NCBI GenBank assembly: GCA_013365325.1
Contig: JABVXV010000147.1
Span: forward strand, 1 to 64,000
Direction of reading: 5' to 3'
DNA: 64,000 bases
DNA from: Dipetalonema caudispina
Lineage: Eukaryota; Nematoda; Chromadorea; Rhabditida; Onchocercidae
The position numbers and the translations under genes were made by a program. Below the pieces are notes generated by a model that saw only the letters and a program-made list of their open reading frames with translations, was not told the DNA's origin and did no database searches. Positions 53,501-64,000 of this stretch are shown in pieces; position 1 is the stretch's first letter, and each line of letters begins with the position of its first letter.

Positions 53501-56500
53501 CAAATTATATGGCAAATGGAATAAATCACCTTTATGATGTTTACGGGTATAGGGTATGAATAATTAATTGTCTAATGTGTAATGTTGTATAGAATTATCA
53601 TATGCTTATGCTTTTGCCACTGTTTATCATATCACAGCATAATTTATGTTCAGGAATTTTCTGATCTAATGAACTAATTCCCGTCTTCGTCTTTGTCCCC
53701 TAAGTGTTGCATCTTTTGAAGTGAATTGTTTACCTCCCACTTTTTCTCTCATTGTGATGTCATTAAACCAATGTTACGGTCGTGCAGTTGTTTCTAATTT
53801 TTTAATTCATAACTTTCATGTCATTCCGTAAGGCTTCTTGCAAAGTAGAAGTTTGTCGTGATTTGTTCCTACTGGTAGGTCCATGTCTAAAAAATGTTTT
53901 CGGCAAAGTTATGAATCTAAGGAGATTTGTTCCTACTGGATGATTTATTCTAGGGACTTAAGCAAACAGTTTCAATGTTGATTAACTGACTTAAACTTCA
54001 AGCACGCCTAATCAAATGTATGTGTGTTGATATACTTACAAATGGCATATTCTTCCAGCAACAGTGTTGTGGTTCCACTGGTCCCCATAATTATTATGAT
54101 TCGTTTTGGTACAAAACTAATACAGAGCGTGGTACCATATCATTTGTACCGCAATCGTGCTGCAAACAAATGCAAGAAGCACGAGCCTGGTTCATAAAAC
54201 CAGTTGATCCAATGTGCACATCATATAACTACTATACTTCCGCTTTCAATAGTTCTGTCAATGCTCAGGTATGATGCTCGTATCTTTTCCCTCTCATTTT
54301 ATTTTACTTTGAAAAAAGTTACAGTAATTTATGAGTATTTGTAACTGATAGAGTACATCCTAACATATTCTTCTAATTTTATTACCAGAAGATTCAAGGT
54401 TTTATCTTCAGTTTCATAATTCTGTAAGGTAGGAACTTATTTCTGATGCCTTAACATAACAATCATCAGAATACAAAACATCAGCAGAACATAACGATAA
54501 TTTTTTAAGTGGGAAAGCATACAGTTCCGTAGATACTGATTTGCATTAATGGATTAGAATTAGTGATAACTGATATCTGAGTATGATCAGTATAATTAAA
54601 CGATGTTGGAAATAGTTAGGACCTAAATTAGACTCATGTAAACATATTAATAACACAGTTAGAAAGAGAAGAAATGCTACTTGAACGACATTAGAAGAGT
54701 CATAACATAAAGATGAACAGAACCGTTTTCATAATTACGTGATTAAAGGAGCTCAGTGCGACTTCAAATTGGGCGAATCAAGAAATGAGATATTTCGTAG
54801 GACAGTAAGATGTCCACTAATTTGAAATCTGGAATAACAGTTATAGCACGATTATGTAATCAGGAAGAATTGCGATAAAGGGGCAGATCTTTGGAAAGAA
54901 AGATTTGAAATAGTCATCAGTGTTAGCTCTCCAATTTCGTACTAGAGGAGAGTTCCTCGTGGAAATGATGTTAACTCTCAAGGAAGAATGAGAAGTGAAG
55001 GGAGGTGAAATGCTTACTACCCGGAAAACTGGACGTCCTTCAATTTGCACGGAGTGAGGGAACGCATGCTATTCAGGATTGTATGGAAAGGTAGACAAGA
55101 ACCGCTCCGAGGATATTACTGCAAGAAGAGTAAAATAAACAAAACTCGGGATTTGTTTCATGGATTCAAAATGTTGGAATGTGCTAATTACAACGGTCAT
55201 GGTAACAAGTGGCATTGATTATAAAAGATTTATGCCAAATTGTTAAATATAGGTGCAATAAATTTCGACAGCAAGATGATCGGATGTATTCAACAGATGC
55301 TCGATACTGACGCCGAAGAAGCATGAAGATGCTTAAAACAAGCTTCACCGATCCTGACTGATTAAATGAGGAGATGTAGCCTGTTATTGAAGATGATAGA
55401 TGATTTCTTACTGCTTGATAGCATGAAGCGATATAATGAAAATTCAGATTCTTTCATCTCTCCTTAATAGACTTTGAAGCCTTTTGAAATCAACGCAAAT
55501 TTAACTGCTCAAAATAGTGAAGAGATTATGTGGAAGTAGAAACTGCTAAGAACAATGCACAAAAGGAGCGCAGACAAACATTTAGGAGAGGATGTTGCGT
55601 AGACCAGGCGCATATTGTAAGCAAGTTCACGATGATTCCATTATCTTTTATTACAGGTCATGCATGGGCAGCGGGGAAGATGGAGAAATTTTTCGATTTA
55701 GTGAAATTTGTGTCCTAAGTAATGTTGCAATTGAGTTAGTAGTGCATGTTGTCCAAAGAGCAATCGTTAACGGTTGACAGTTCCATGTCGTATTTCTGTG
55801 AATTTATGTTCCATTGGTTTACTCGTTAATCCTCTGTCAATTCCCGAAAGTACCGTGATTGAAATAGAACTTATCGAGAGCTGCACTAGGTGACAGTTAT
55901 ATATGTGTGCATCCGGAATTGCATGGACGGGGAGAAATTTAAAGGATTTGAGGATGTACTGAGTTGCTGAAGGATTATCCAAATCCGTGGGATGCGCCAA
56001 TTTCTTGATTAATTATATTTGTAGGAATTTTCAGATTAGGATAGAGAAATATGTTCCGAATTTGCAAAATCACCTTGAAATACAAAAGCAGAAATAGAGT
56101 AGGATAATGCACCATTGATAATTTACTCTAGTTTTGCTTGTATTTTTTGTGAATTCTAGGGTTGTCATGAAAAACTATTGGAATGGCTAACTGTCCAGAC
56201 GATCATATTTGTCTCGGTTGGTTTATCATTTGCAGCATTTCAGGTATGGTTGATTTTACTCATTTCGAACTAATAAATTTCAAGTAATTTTCAAAGTGCG
56301 CAACTTCTCTCTATTTAACCCTTCACAATTATTAATTTTACGACATTTCCTTACCGACGTCCTTAAATTCTCCTGTTCTGTTCTAGCTCTATGTGCTAAA
56401 ATAATTAAAATCAATCAAAAACCAATAATGACTAAATAAAAATGTATGATCACATATATGATGATATTTCAGCTTATTGGAATTTGCATTGCTTTATCGT

Positions 56501-56544
56501 TGTCGCAACATGTGCATGGTTTCTACTACTACATCACAGTATGA
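50562..56544 (+). CDS. tetraspanin with two alternative large-loop exons
   Basis: Exons: 50562-50642, 51001-51210, 51506-51580, 52536-52655, then 52744-52968 (5a) or 54059-54268 (5b), then 56160-56243 and 56473-56544. Every junction is phase 0. The product is 288 residues with 5a or 283 with 5b. TM1 runs from CLLLYTVLFW into LTGLALIFLSLWTLL; TM2 contains GFIGCCGTIKKSLCLL; TM3 is VICLLVLFFADVTIACLALF; TM4 is LTVQTIIFVSVGLSFAAFQ and onward. The large extracellular loop has CCG, a VPxxCC pair and the final GC (GCHEKLLEW), the full tetraspanin signature. Tetraspanins organise membrane partners; the partner is unknown here. The start is at 50562 (50577 is an in-frame alternative). If 5a and 5b were both included the frame would stay open but the loop would carry two CCG cores, which is unlikely to fold normally. 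The C-terminus is short and ends YYYITV. Confidence 0.9.
52744..52968 (+). other. tetraspanin exon 5a (first CCG exon)
   Basis: 75 codons, phase 0 at both ends, opening EQCCGSVDYREW, with VPSTCC in the middle and one further cysteine (SARCQQF). The donor is ACG|GTATCC. Reading through the donor meets a stop two codons later. Confidence 0.85.
54059..54268 (+). other. tetraspanin exon 5b (second CCG exon)
   Basis: 70 codons, phase 0 at both ends, opening QQCCGSTGPHNYYDSFW, with VPQSCC in the middle, one further cysteine (DPMCTS) and an NSS sequon. The first 14 nt around CCG (CAGTGTTGTGGTTC) are identical to exon 5a, and the rest has diverged strongly. Confidence 0.87.
54269..56159 (+). other. 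long tetraspanin intron after exon 5b
   Basis: At 1.9 kb this is the gene's largest intron. Its middle (about 54700-55760) is less AT-rich than typical introns here, with short open frames on both strands, but none forms a recognisable domain. It may hold an old insertion; no terminal repeats were seen. Confidence 0.4.
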
Positions 56545-57284
56545 TCAGTTCACGCATTTTCGTTAACAATATCCACATTTCATACCCGGAATTTCCTTTT
56601 TGTTATATTCAAAAAGTTTTTGTATTTCCGCTTGATCTCGAAAGTTCCTCACAAATATTCCAATAAAATATCTATTCCTTCCATTGCTGAGTAACATTAT
56701 TTACTCGGAAATTTGCATGTGATTTTGCCATTGAAAAATGCAGAATGATCTATGATGTCTTCACGCCACAAAGCTACTCTCCAGTATATTCTGCTTCACC
56801 CGATCTTTAAGTAGATCCATTCCATTAGTTCATTGCACTGGTTGTATGGAGTCCTAATCTCTATCTTGGACTTTGTGTTATTTCACTGTTGAGAGCCAAA
56901 GTTTTTTGTAATTGTTCTTTTGAAATGGTATTGGTTGTTTTTTCTCTTTTTTACTCAATGTTTGAGCAAGGAATAAAACTTTCGAATATCGATTTTTTAG
57001 GAAAAAAAATTTTAAGAAGTGAATTGGAATAAGGTCATATGGGTTCAGGAATTGTAAGCATCACCAAGATATAAATATGAGGGCAATAGGCATGGTAAGA
57101 TCTGCATTTCGAAACAGGCGTGAAAAGTACGAAAGAAGTTAATATATTGATGTATTAAAGCTGAAGGTTTCTAAATTGTTTTCATCTGTTGAAGTATTCG
57201 TCGGTCCATGTTGTTTTGACAAATGAGGAATTATTTAAGGTAAAAAAGTACTATGAAGGTCAATGAGACCTAAGCATTGTTACA

Positions 57285-57286
57285 GA
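57285..57286 (+). other. possible spliced-leader acceptor for the TPR-like gene
   Basis: GCATTGTTACAG ends at 57285, ten bases before the chosen ATG at 57296. Confidence 0.4.
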
Positions 57287-57295
57287 TTTGACAGT

Positions 57296-60200
57296 ATGGT
57301 TAAGAAAAGCAAGAAGCATCACAAAAAAGTCAAGAAGGTCAAAAATAAAGACGCTGCTGTTACACAGACACTGCCAGCTGAAAAAGGTCATTTAACACAA
57401 AATGTCCCCAGCAGTGACAATTTAAGGGGACGAGTTGAGGTACAGCCTATGTGCAACCCTATCTTATTATGGAATAACTGCAGAACCGAAAATATCAGCA
57501 GAACACCAGGTGCAAGCATTCGTCGTAACGAAACGTCCTCCGAATGTAAGAAAGCATTTTTTCTTGTGACGTTACCAACCTTTTCATACCAATAAATGAA
57601 AATTACAGGTGTGCTTGGTATCTGTTATTAATAATCCAAAAAATATCACCATGTGTCTTAACGATCTTAGTGCTTACTATACATGAAAACATTTCGAAAA
57701 AGAGCACATTATGGTTCATTTTGTTAGTGGGTCTACATGAATTAGTTTTATAATTTTGAACGAAATACTACCACAAAAAGAAGCTAACTATTTAAGCTAT
57801 TTGTAAGATTAGATGAACAGGTCTTACAGCGTGGCTTCAATGCAATTATTTTTTCAAAATGTAAAGCATTGATTTTTTAATATATTAAGCATAAAAATAG
57901 AAATCAAATTTTATCACATATGAGAAGTGAAAAAAAGAGCAGGAAAATCAAATATAGATGTTCGTTGGAACGAATTAAGGAATGCACTCTGCGATGAGGT
58001 GAAAAAGATCTCAAACACAACATTCAATTCACTAAAACATTTCTTCTGTTCGCTGAAATCAATTTAGCACAGTAATAATGGAAACACAATCTTTTTAAAG
58101 TAGTAGAATAATCATTTCGATTTTGCAGTGTTGAAAAATGTTTTTTAAATTTGAAAAAAAATTTAAATATAAGTGAATGATGAATTGTATTGTACCGATC
58201 ATGCTGGGATGTATATTCAAATATTTTAGATGCAGAGTTGAAGGAGTACAGGGTATTAACGGCTGACTATCATCGTAAAGGTGATGAAAAGTTTCTGGAA
58301 CGAAATTTTCGTGGTGCTTATGCTGATTATTTACATGCGATGAAGATATTAGGTGAACATGGGAATATCACAGATGAATTTGGAGGAGATATGAAAATGC
58401 TACGAGTATATCAGGATAAATGCTCCATTTGTTTTTGGGCACTCTATAAGAGAGAAAGAAATCAGGTATTTCTTTTGCAAATTTCCGTGAAAAAAACAAT
58501 GGATTGCCCAGTTTTTGTTGCCCAAATTATCGTAAAACTGAAATTTCAACTGGATGTGCTGGAAAACCGGAAACTTGCACTGACATTTAATCTAATTTTG
58601 ATTTTTTTTTTTCAGATAAAGTCAATTGATATCTACCAGGCATTGTTATTTAATACACGACTAATATTTTGTATTAATAAGCATCTTCTAATTGTATGTA
58701 CTTTTCCAGAGCCTTCTTACAAAATGTTTTGAATGCTACAACCAATTGATTGAAAAGGATCCGATTCATGCTTTTTGGTACAAAAGACGAGCACTTCTTC
58801 TACGCGATGAATGTCAAAACTATAAATTAGCTTATAAAGGTCAGATTCCTTTTTTAATTTTTAATCACTGTCTTGTAAGGTTATTTACTGCTACATAACT
58901 TTTGATTTTAGCCAGAGAAGGGTTACAATGCCATTTGTTCAGTCCCTCCCAGTCGTTAATGTTCCATGCCATCTTTGGCTAACATATGACAATCTTTCGG
59001 ACTTGCGGAATACATCTACCAGTGCTGTAATATCATCCTTAAGTCTCGATGAAGTGTGCAGACCAAGTTCCTTCCATTTATTATAGTGAAGCAGAATGAT
59101 GCTGAAATACTAGGAAATTACTGGATCAAAAAAATCAATTTCAATATCTAATAGTATTATTAGATTTTGTGTTATTTACGGCATTGCTGAAGGAACATCG
59201 TTTAATAGTGTCAAAGGAGGAAGTGAGCGATATCATTCATTGTTTTCATGAAACAGCGAAGATGGCATGGTCGTTAGAAAAGGAGAAAGTAAACCTCACT
59301 TTTTAATACATCATATCAAATTACAGTTGTTTCTGGAAATTTTAGAAAACCTGGATATTAGGAATACCCGATCGTTCATTACATATATTTTAAGCTTTTA
59401 CTGCCGTTACTTATTGGTGTAAAGGAGATAGCCGTTTTCAGACTATCATGTCCTTACATACAAAAACTTTGAACAAAATTAAGAGTACCTAAATATGCAA
59501 TTATTCTTATCCATAAAAGTGATAAAAGAGGGAAGAATGAACTGGAGATTGAACAAATAGGGATTTACTGGTAAAAAGTGAACATTTAATACATACATAT
59601 AGTAAACAATATGAATTTAATTGCTGATTACTGGCTTAACGCTCTTTTACCGAGAATAACAAAGGCAATCCCATTACCACTACCAAATTTCCCTGGGTAC
59701 CCCTGGTGTATGCTCATCTTGGAATAAGCAGTTTACATCATAACAAAGTCTTGGAATGATTCACCGTACTCAGAAAATGCACATGATTGCATTGTTATTT
59801 CATTAAAAGAAATCTGGTAATTTAGCTGAAGGACAAGAAACCCTTCCTAACTTCGGACTGGATAAATTTATGGGCTCTATGTCCATGTGACGATATACTA
59901 CTCGAAGACTTGTTATCTGTTCGTGAAGAAGACAAAAATCCACAACATAAATCCATAATCGTTGAAAGGTTGCAATTTTCATTTCATTTACCTAATTTCA
60001 AAACCTCTCTCAGTGACCGTAATAGCTCCTTCAGTGGGAAAAGTTTTTAGATCAACTGATCATCAAAAGTGGCAACTTATTTAACGGCTATCGGACTGTA
60101 ACATGACAGTACACCTACATAGTCTTTTGGAATAGTACTCTCGATTTGTCTTTACTAGTCTAATTTCCTGTCCTGGTAAGCTATAACAGGATGTCCTGAT

Positions 60201-60352
60201 TCATCAAACGCTTTCCTATCGGAAATCATCTATCAATTTGGTATTTATATAACTAACAAACTACTTTAGTTCTTCTGTTCGCAATCATGAAAATTTTACA
60301 AATAGTTTATTTAATGAAAATTTCTGTTATCTTTCTTTTCTTTTTCTTCTTT

Positions 60353-60387
<35 letters not shown>

Positions 60388-60397
60388 TTATAAATTT

Positions 60398-60438
<41 letters not shown>

Positions 60439-60448
60439 TTATAAATTT

Positions 60449-60484
<36 letters not shown>

Positions 60485-62758
60485 CTGCTTAAATTGTATT
60501 TACAAGAATTTTTATATGTGGTATAGTATTTTTGGCAGATTCAAATAACGTTATTTGAATTAATGTACCTTCTCCGTTTGTACTTATGCCATTTCAGTGC
60601 TTATAAGGATGCTTTGAGGCAAACTGCTCGAGGATATCATAGTTTGGTTGTTGATACATTACTTTATACATATGGAGAGGGTCAAGGAATTTATAGATCT
60701 GAAGCATTTCTGCTACTCTCGTTAATTTATTCACAATTGGATGATAACGAGGTGAAAGCATCCCAAATATGTCGTTTTAAAAAGTTAAAGTAAAGTTTTC
60801 GGAGTTTCCATCTTCTCAGTGCTATTGATATTCAGATGAAAACCGATATACATTTATATAGTTGCATATTCATCTGTATCCAGAATTATATATTTATGGT
60901 TGTTAAATTAGCTGGTAGTTTTCCGGAAATGTTTCTCATTTATATTTGAGCAAAAATATTGAGATAAAAGAGTTAGTAAGATAAATTTCAGGTTGATTAT
61001 TATTTGGATACTTTCATAGATCTTTGGGTGGTTGATCAATACAAGGTACCACTTCCTCGACGAAAACAAATTTTTATGCGATACATGAGTTTAGCACGCG
61101 CTCTGTCAGCATCACCTTTTGAGTAAGTGAAGTAGATGACATAGAAAACGAATTTTTAACCTGTCACCTAATATGAGCATTCCGGAGAACAGAAAGTGGC
61201 TTTATTTTCCAAACTGAATATAATTTCGAGACACCACTTCCTTTTGTAAATTGGTTGCGCTCATTCATTTTCTACAAAAGTTGTATTAGCGAAACTCAAA
61301 GCGTCGCACATAGAAGGTTTCTTCAAAAAAAGTTATAAATGTTGCTTATGTCCCTATCAATCGTATTTATATTCTCTCCGAAATTAATTTAATGCCAACG
61401 TTCTTACATCATATCATTGATATCGTTTTTGAATATTGACAAGATTACACCAAATACAATGTTTTTTAAAGGAATCTCGACTTATCAATGTTCTCATCTC
61501 ATGAACAAGCACAATTTTACACACAAACAGCTCTCACAATAATCTTACGCTTGCAAATTTTGGGAGGTACAGTAGAACACCGAATGGAAAGGAATGCATC
61601 GAATATAACCAAGTTGGAGAATATTGAAAATTTATGTGATCGAGCCATTAAGGCTGACAGACAATTTTTGCATACTGGGTTAGTTCAATAGGCTTTAACT
61701 GTTGGTTATGCTAAGGATATCTTTTAAAATAGTTAATGTATTCTATGTGCTGAATCTTGGAACTGAGAAAATTTGACCCGAATCACGACATTTCCTGAAA
61801 CATCTGCATGACGACGACATTCCATGTTACCGAGGTATGCAAATATACTGTGCAAATATGTTTTGGCTTCTTGTTTGAAATCTATGATTTATAGTTCCGT
61901 TTCAGTGTATTCCATTTCCCAACTTCTATCGTAGTGTATACAATATACAGCGGAGAAAATGTGCCATGTAGCCAAGAAAAAGACATTAAGCTGTGGCTGT
62001 GAGAGCAGTGCCAAGTGTTTGAGATGAAATTAGTATCTCATTAATGTGCAGTGAAATACTTTCATGTTTAGCATGCTAAGAGAATATACGGTAATGGAGA
62101 TAGCACTAATTGATGACGTTGACAATCATTCCATCAGCGCATTTGCTTCACTTAAAGAGTACATTGAAGTAATTCAGGACAAATTCAAACCTGAGCACCA
62201 CTCTTTTGCTTTATGGTGTCTTTTTTCTGTAAGTACCATCAACTTTCAAGTTTTTGTAATGATTGAATACTTCATTCCCTAAATTGCATAGCTCGGCAAT
62301 ATTTTAATGGGCACAAGACAAGTGGAAATTGTTTATCTCAATTCCATATGGCTTGTCAAAGCTTACATGTGTCAGTAATTCATTATCCGATACTCATCAT
62401 AAACTTAGTAAGCACTTTTAGGCTCATCTTATTAATCGACACACTGATGAAGCAATAAAATATGGTATAGAATTGGAGAAATATTTGCTATTTCCTGGTT
62501 TTATTGCATCTTTTCTTGTGTTAGTTTTCTTTTGTTTATTTTCCTAACTTCTTTTTGACTTATTTTGAAGTAATGGGTTGATGCTTCGAGCTATGAAACA
62601 GATTATATAAAGATTTTTAGCGAGAATGAATGTCCACTAAACGAATATATCGATACAGAAGATATTTTAAATTGCATAAGCAAAGTTGAAGAACGACTTA
62701 ATGATGATCCCGAAAATTTTCGTTTATATTTAAACAATACTGAATTCTACCATCATTT
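57296..62758 (+). CDS. lysine-rich TPR-like protein, unrecognised, probably continues past the window
   Basis: Predicted exons: 57296-57545, 58230-58465, 58710-58839, 58912-~59066, 59164-59288, 59826-59968, 60598-60751, 60992-61122, 61472-61678, 62072-62228, 62422-62464, 62602-62758 (open). About 630 residues are covered. The N-terminus (MVKKSKKHHKKVKKVKNKD) is very basic, suggesting nucleic-acid or nuclear binding. Residues from about 84 resemble TPR helices: YHRKGDEKFLERNFRGAYAD, then CYNQLIEKDPIHAFWYKRRA and YKLAYKAREGLQC. Later exons are mixed helical (LYTYGEGQGIYRSEAFLLLS, ISKVEERLNDDPENF). All junctions fit in phase except exon 4, where the frame that leaves the exon differs from the one that enters it, or else a weak donor at TTCA|GTCCCT skips most of it. 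No family beyond TPR-like was recognised. A donor at TTT|GTTAGT after HHL suggests more exons to the right. Confidence 0.68.
60356..60480. repeat. compound TA repeat with palindromic spacers
   Basis: Three (TA)n blocks are separated by two copies of the spacer AAATTTATAAATTTCY. The spacer core AAATTTATAAATTT is itself a perfect palindrome. The whole array has a period of about 51-52 nt and lies in intron 6 of the TPR-like gene. Confidence 0.93.
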
Positions 62759-64000
62759 GTTAGTGTTTTTCAATTTTTACTTTTCTTACTTTTTTGAATT
62801 TACTGCTACTGACACTTTTTTTTAGCAGTTTATTATTATTATTATTTTTCATTTTTGCTTTTCTTTTTATTTTTATGCGTTATCACTTCGATTCTGATAC
62901 AGAAATTTAGGATTAGTAAGATATTTATGCTCCTTTCAGGGGTCAATCCTCTATAATTGCTGTGTTGTTAATCTATCCCAATTTCTTCCATAGACTCGCT
63001 CAGTTCCATTGCTATTGTATCAGTTATTTCTATCACTGTTAGTATAACTATCACTCCACATGATTATTTCATATATTATCCGGTATTTCCGATCTTTCCT
63101 GCTATTTTCCTTTAGTTCGGTTATCTCTTAATATAAGGATGTAAATCAGTACGATTTTTTTCGTCTATCCATGATATTATATTAAAGTTTTTCATCACTG
63201 TTTTTTAGAATCACACAGTAATTTCCCACTAGTTAATATTTTGACCATTTTTTTCACAATTGTTATTCCTCATTTGTAAGAAAGGTTTGGCGATTGGTTT
63301 ATGCGATTTTCGAGTATAATATCACCGAACGGTTTTATTAATGTCCATCATCAAATAAACATTTGCCATCAGTTGATGGTTTTTTTGACTTTTGTTTTGG
63401 AATAATTTGTACTTAGTGTCTGTTCTTATTATTTCAATATTAATCTTCTCGTTCCTTTTTTAAGGCTCTTTTTTTTTAAAGTCCAACATCTTAGCCATAA
63501 CAAATTTTTTCTGTTAACTTTTCCATCAGTAATCAATGATTTCTTTTATCAGCTTGTCACTCGATAATCTTCCCCGTTTTTCATACTTGTTTTTTTTTTT
63601 CTGTTAATTTAGGCCAAAATTTCCTTTACTCATATCAATGTAATCAACCAGTTACTCCTCCCCTTTTTTATCAGTCTTTTTCATTTTAATTAAACCTATT
63701 TCATCATTTATTTCAAACAAAGTCAATCAATCCATATTAATACGTGATTTGCAGTTATTAAGTTCCTCTATTTTCTCATCTACTTTTTCTGACTCATTTT
63801 CAATTGTATCCAAGCAATACTGAACTGCTGGAATTAGCTCACGTGTTTGACATTATCATCTTCATTTGGTTTTTAGCTTAGTATTTGAATATTTTTCTAA
63901 TTGTTTTTGAACGGCTAACGAAAATAATGCTTTTTTTCACCTCAGTTGAAAGAATCCTAAATATTTATAAGGCCTAGATATAAATACAAATTGTTATATG
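62759..64000. other. pyrimidine-rich right edge, probable intron
   Basis: T-rich sequence on the plus strand with many acceptor-like ends but no exon that continues the upstream reading frame. It probably belongs to a long intron or the 3' region of the TPR-like gene. Confidence 0.4.

Noticed and set aside
54841..55777. Several short frames on both strands inside the large tetraspanin intron, considered as a nested gene or transposon
   Set aside because: No conserved motif, no matching splice phases and no terminal repeats were seen; only composition is unusual.

Overview
The window looks like a nematode chromosome, most likely from an AT-rich parasitic lineage such as the filarial/spirurid worms; that placement is inference. 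Support: roughly two-thirds A+T, many short to medium introns with TTTCAG-type acceptors, strong unpaired acceptors just 5' of several start codons (as expected for spliced-leader trans-splicing), an AP-2 mu subunit extremely close to nematode DPY-23, a TWK-type K2P channel and a COEL-1 (tubulin cofactor E-like) homologue. No operon, rRNA, tRNA, CRISPR array or intact transposon was recognised. Genes were assembled exon by exon by matching reading phase across introns, so most boundaries below are phase-consistent predictions, not transcript evidence.

Layout. 0.1-2.5 kb, minus: a complete four-exon TLX-class homeobox gene. 2.5-14.6 kb: a gene-poor stretch with simple repeats, an inverted repeat and one possible small secreted peptide. 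14.6-18.3 kb, plus: 13-exon AP-2 mu (dpy-23/apm-2), including a 9-nt microexon and a GC-AG intron. 19.9-20.6 kb, minus: a candidate two-exon small membrane protein whose ATG lies 22 bp from the ATG of the next gene. 20.6-25.4 kb, plus: an 11-exon two-pore-domain K+ channel. 28.3-33.5 kb, plus: a 13-exon acyl-CoA synthetase-like gene with a lost ATP-loop motif, a net one-base frame lesion and an unexplained first splice junction. 35.5-38.6 kb, minus: coel-1/TBCEL. 42.8-45.7 kb, plus: an ULK3-like kinase with two MIT domains, followed by a perfect 31-bp hairpin. 47.2-48.3 kb: a coding-like block broken over several frames. 50.6-56.5 kb, plus: a tetraspanin with two alternative CCG exons. 57.3 kb to the right edge, plus: a lysine-rich TPR-like gene that probably continues beyond the window.

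The genes do not form one pathway. Most act at membranes or on trafficking and cytoskeleton: endocytic adaptor, potassium channel, tetraspanin, MIT-domain kinase (ESCRT-linked in other animals) and a tubulin-turnover factor. The most notable new observation is the tetraspanin, whose large extracellular loop core is encoded by two diverged, phase-compatible exons (52744-52968 and 54059-54268), each carrying its own CCG and CC motifs. This architecture predicts mutually exclusive splicing that would swap the partner- or ligand-contacting surface.
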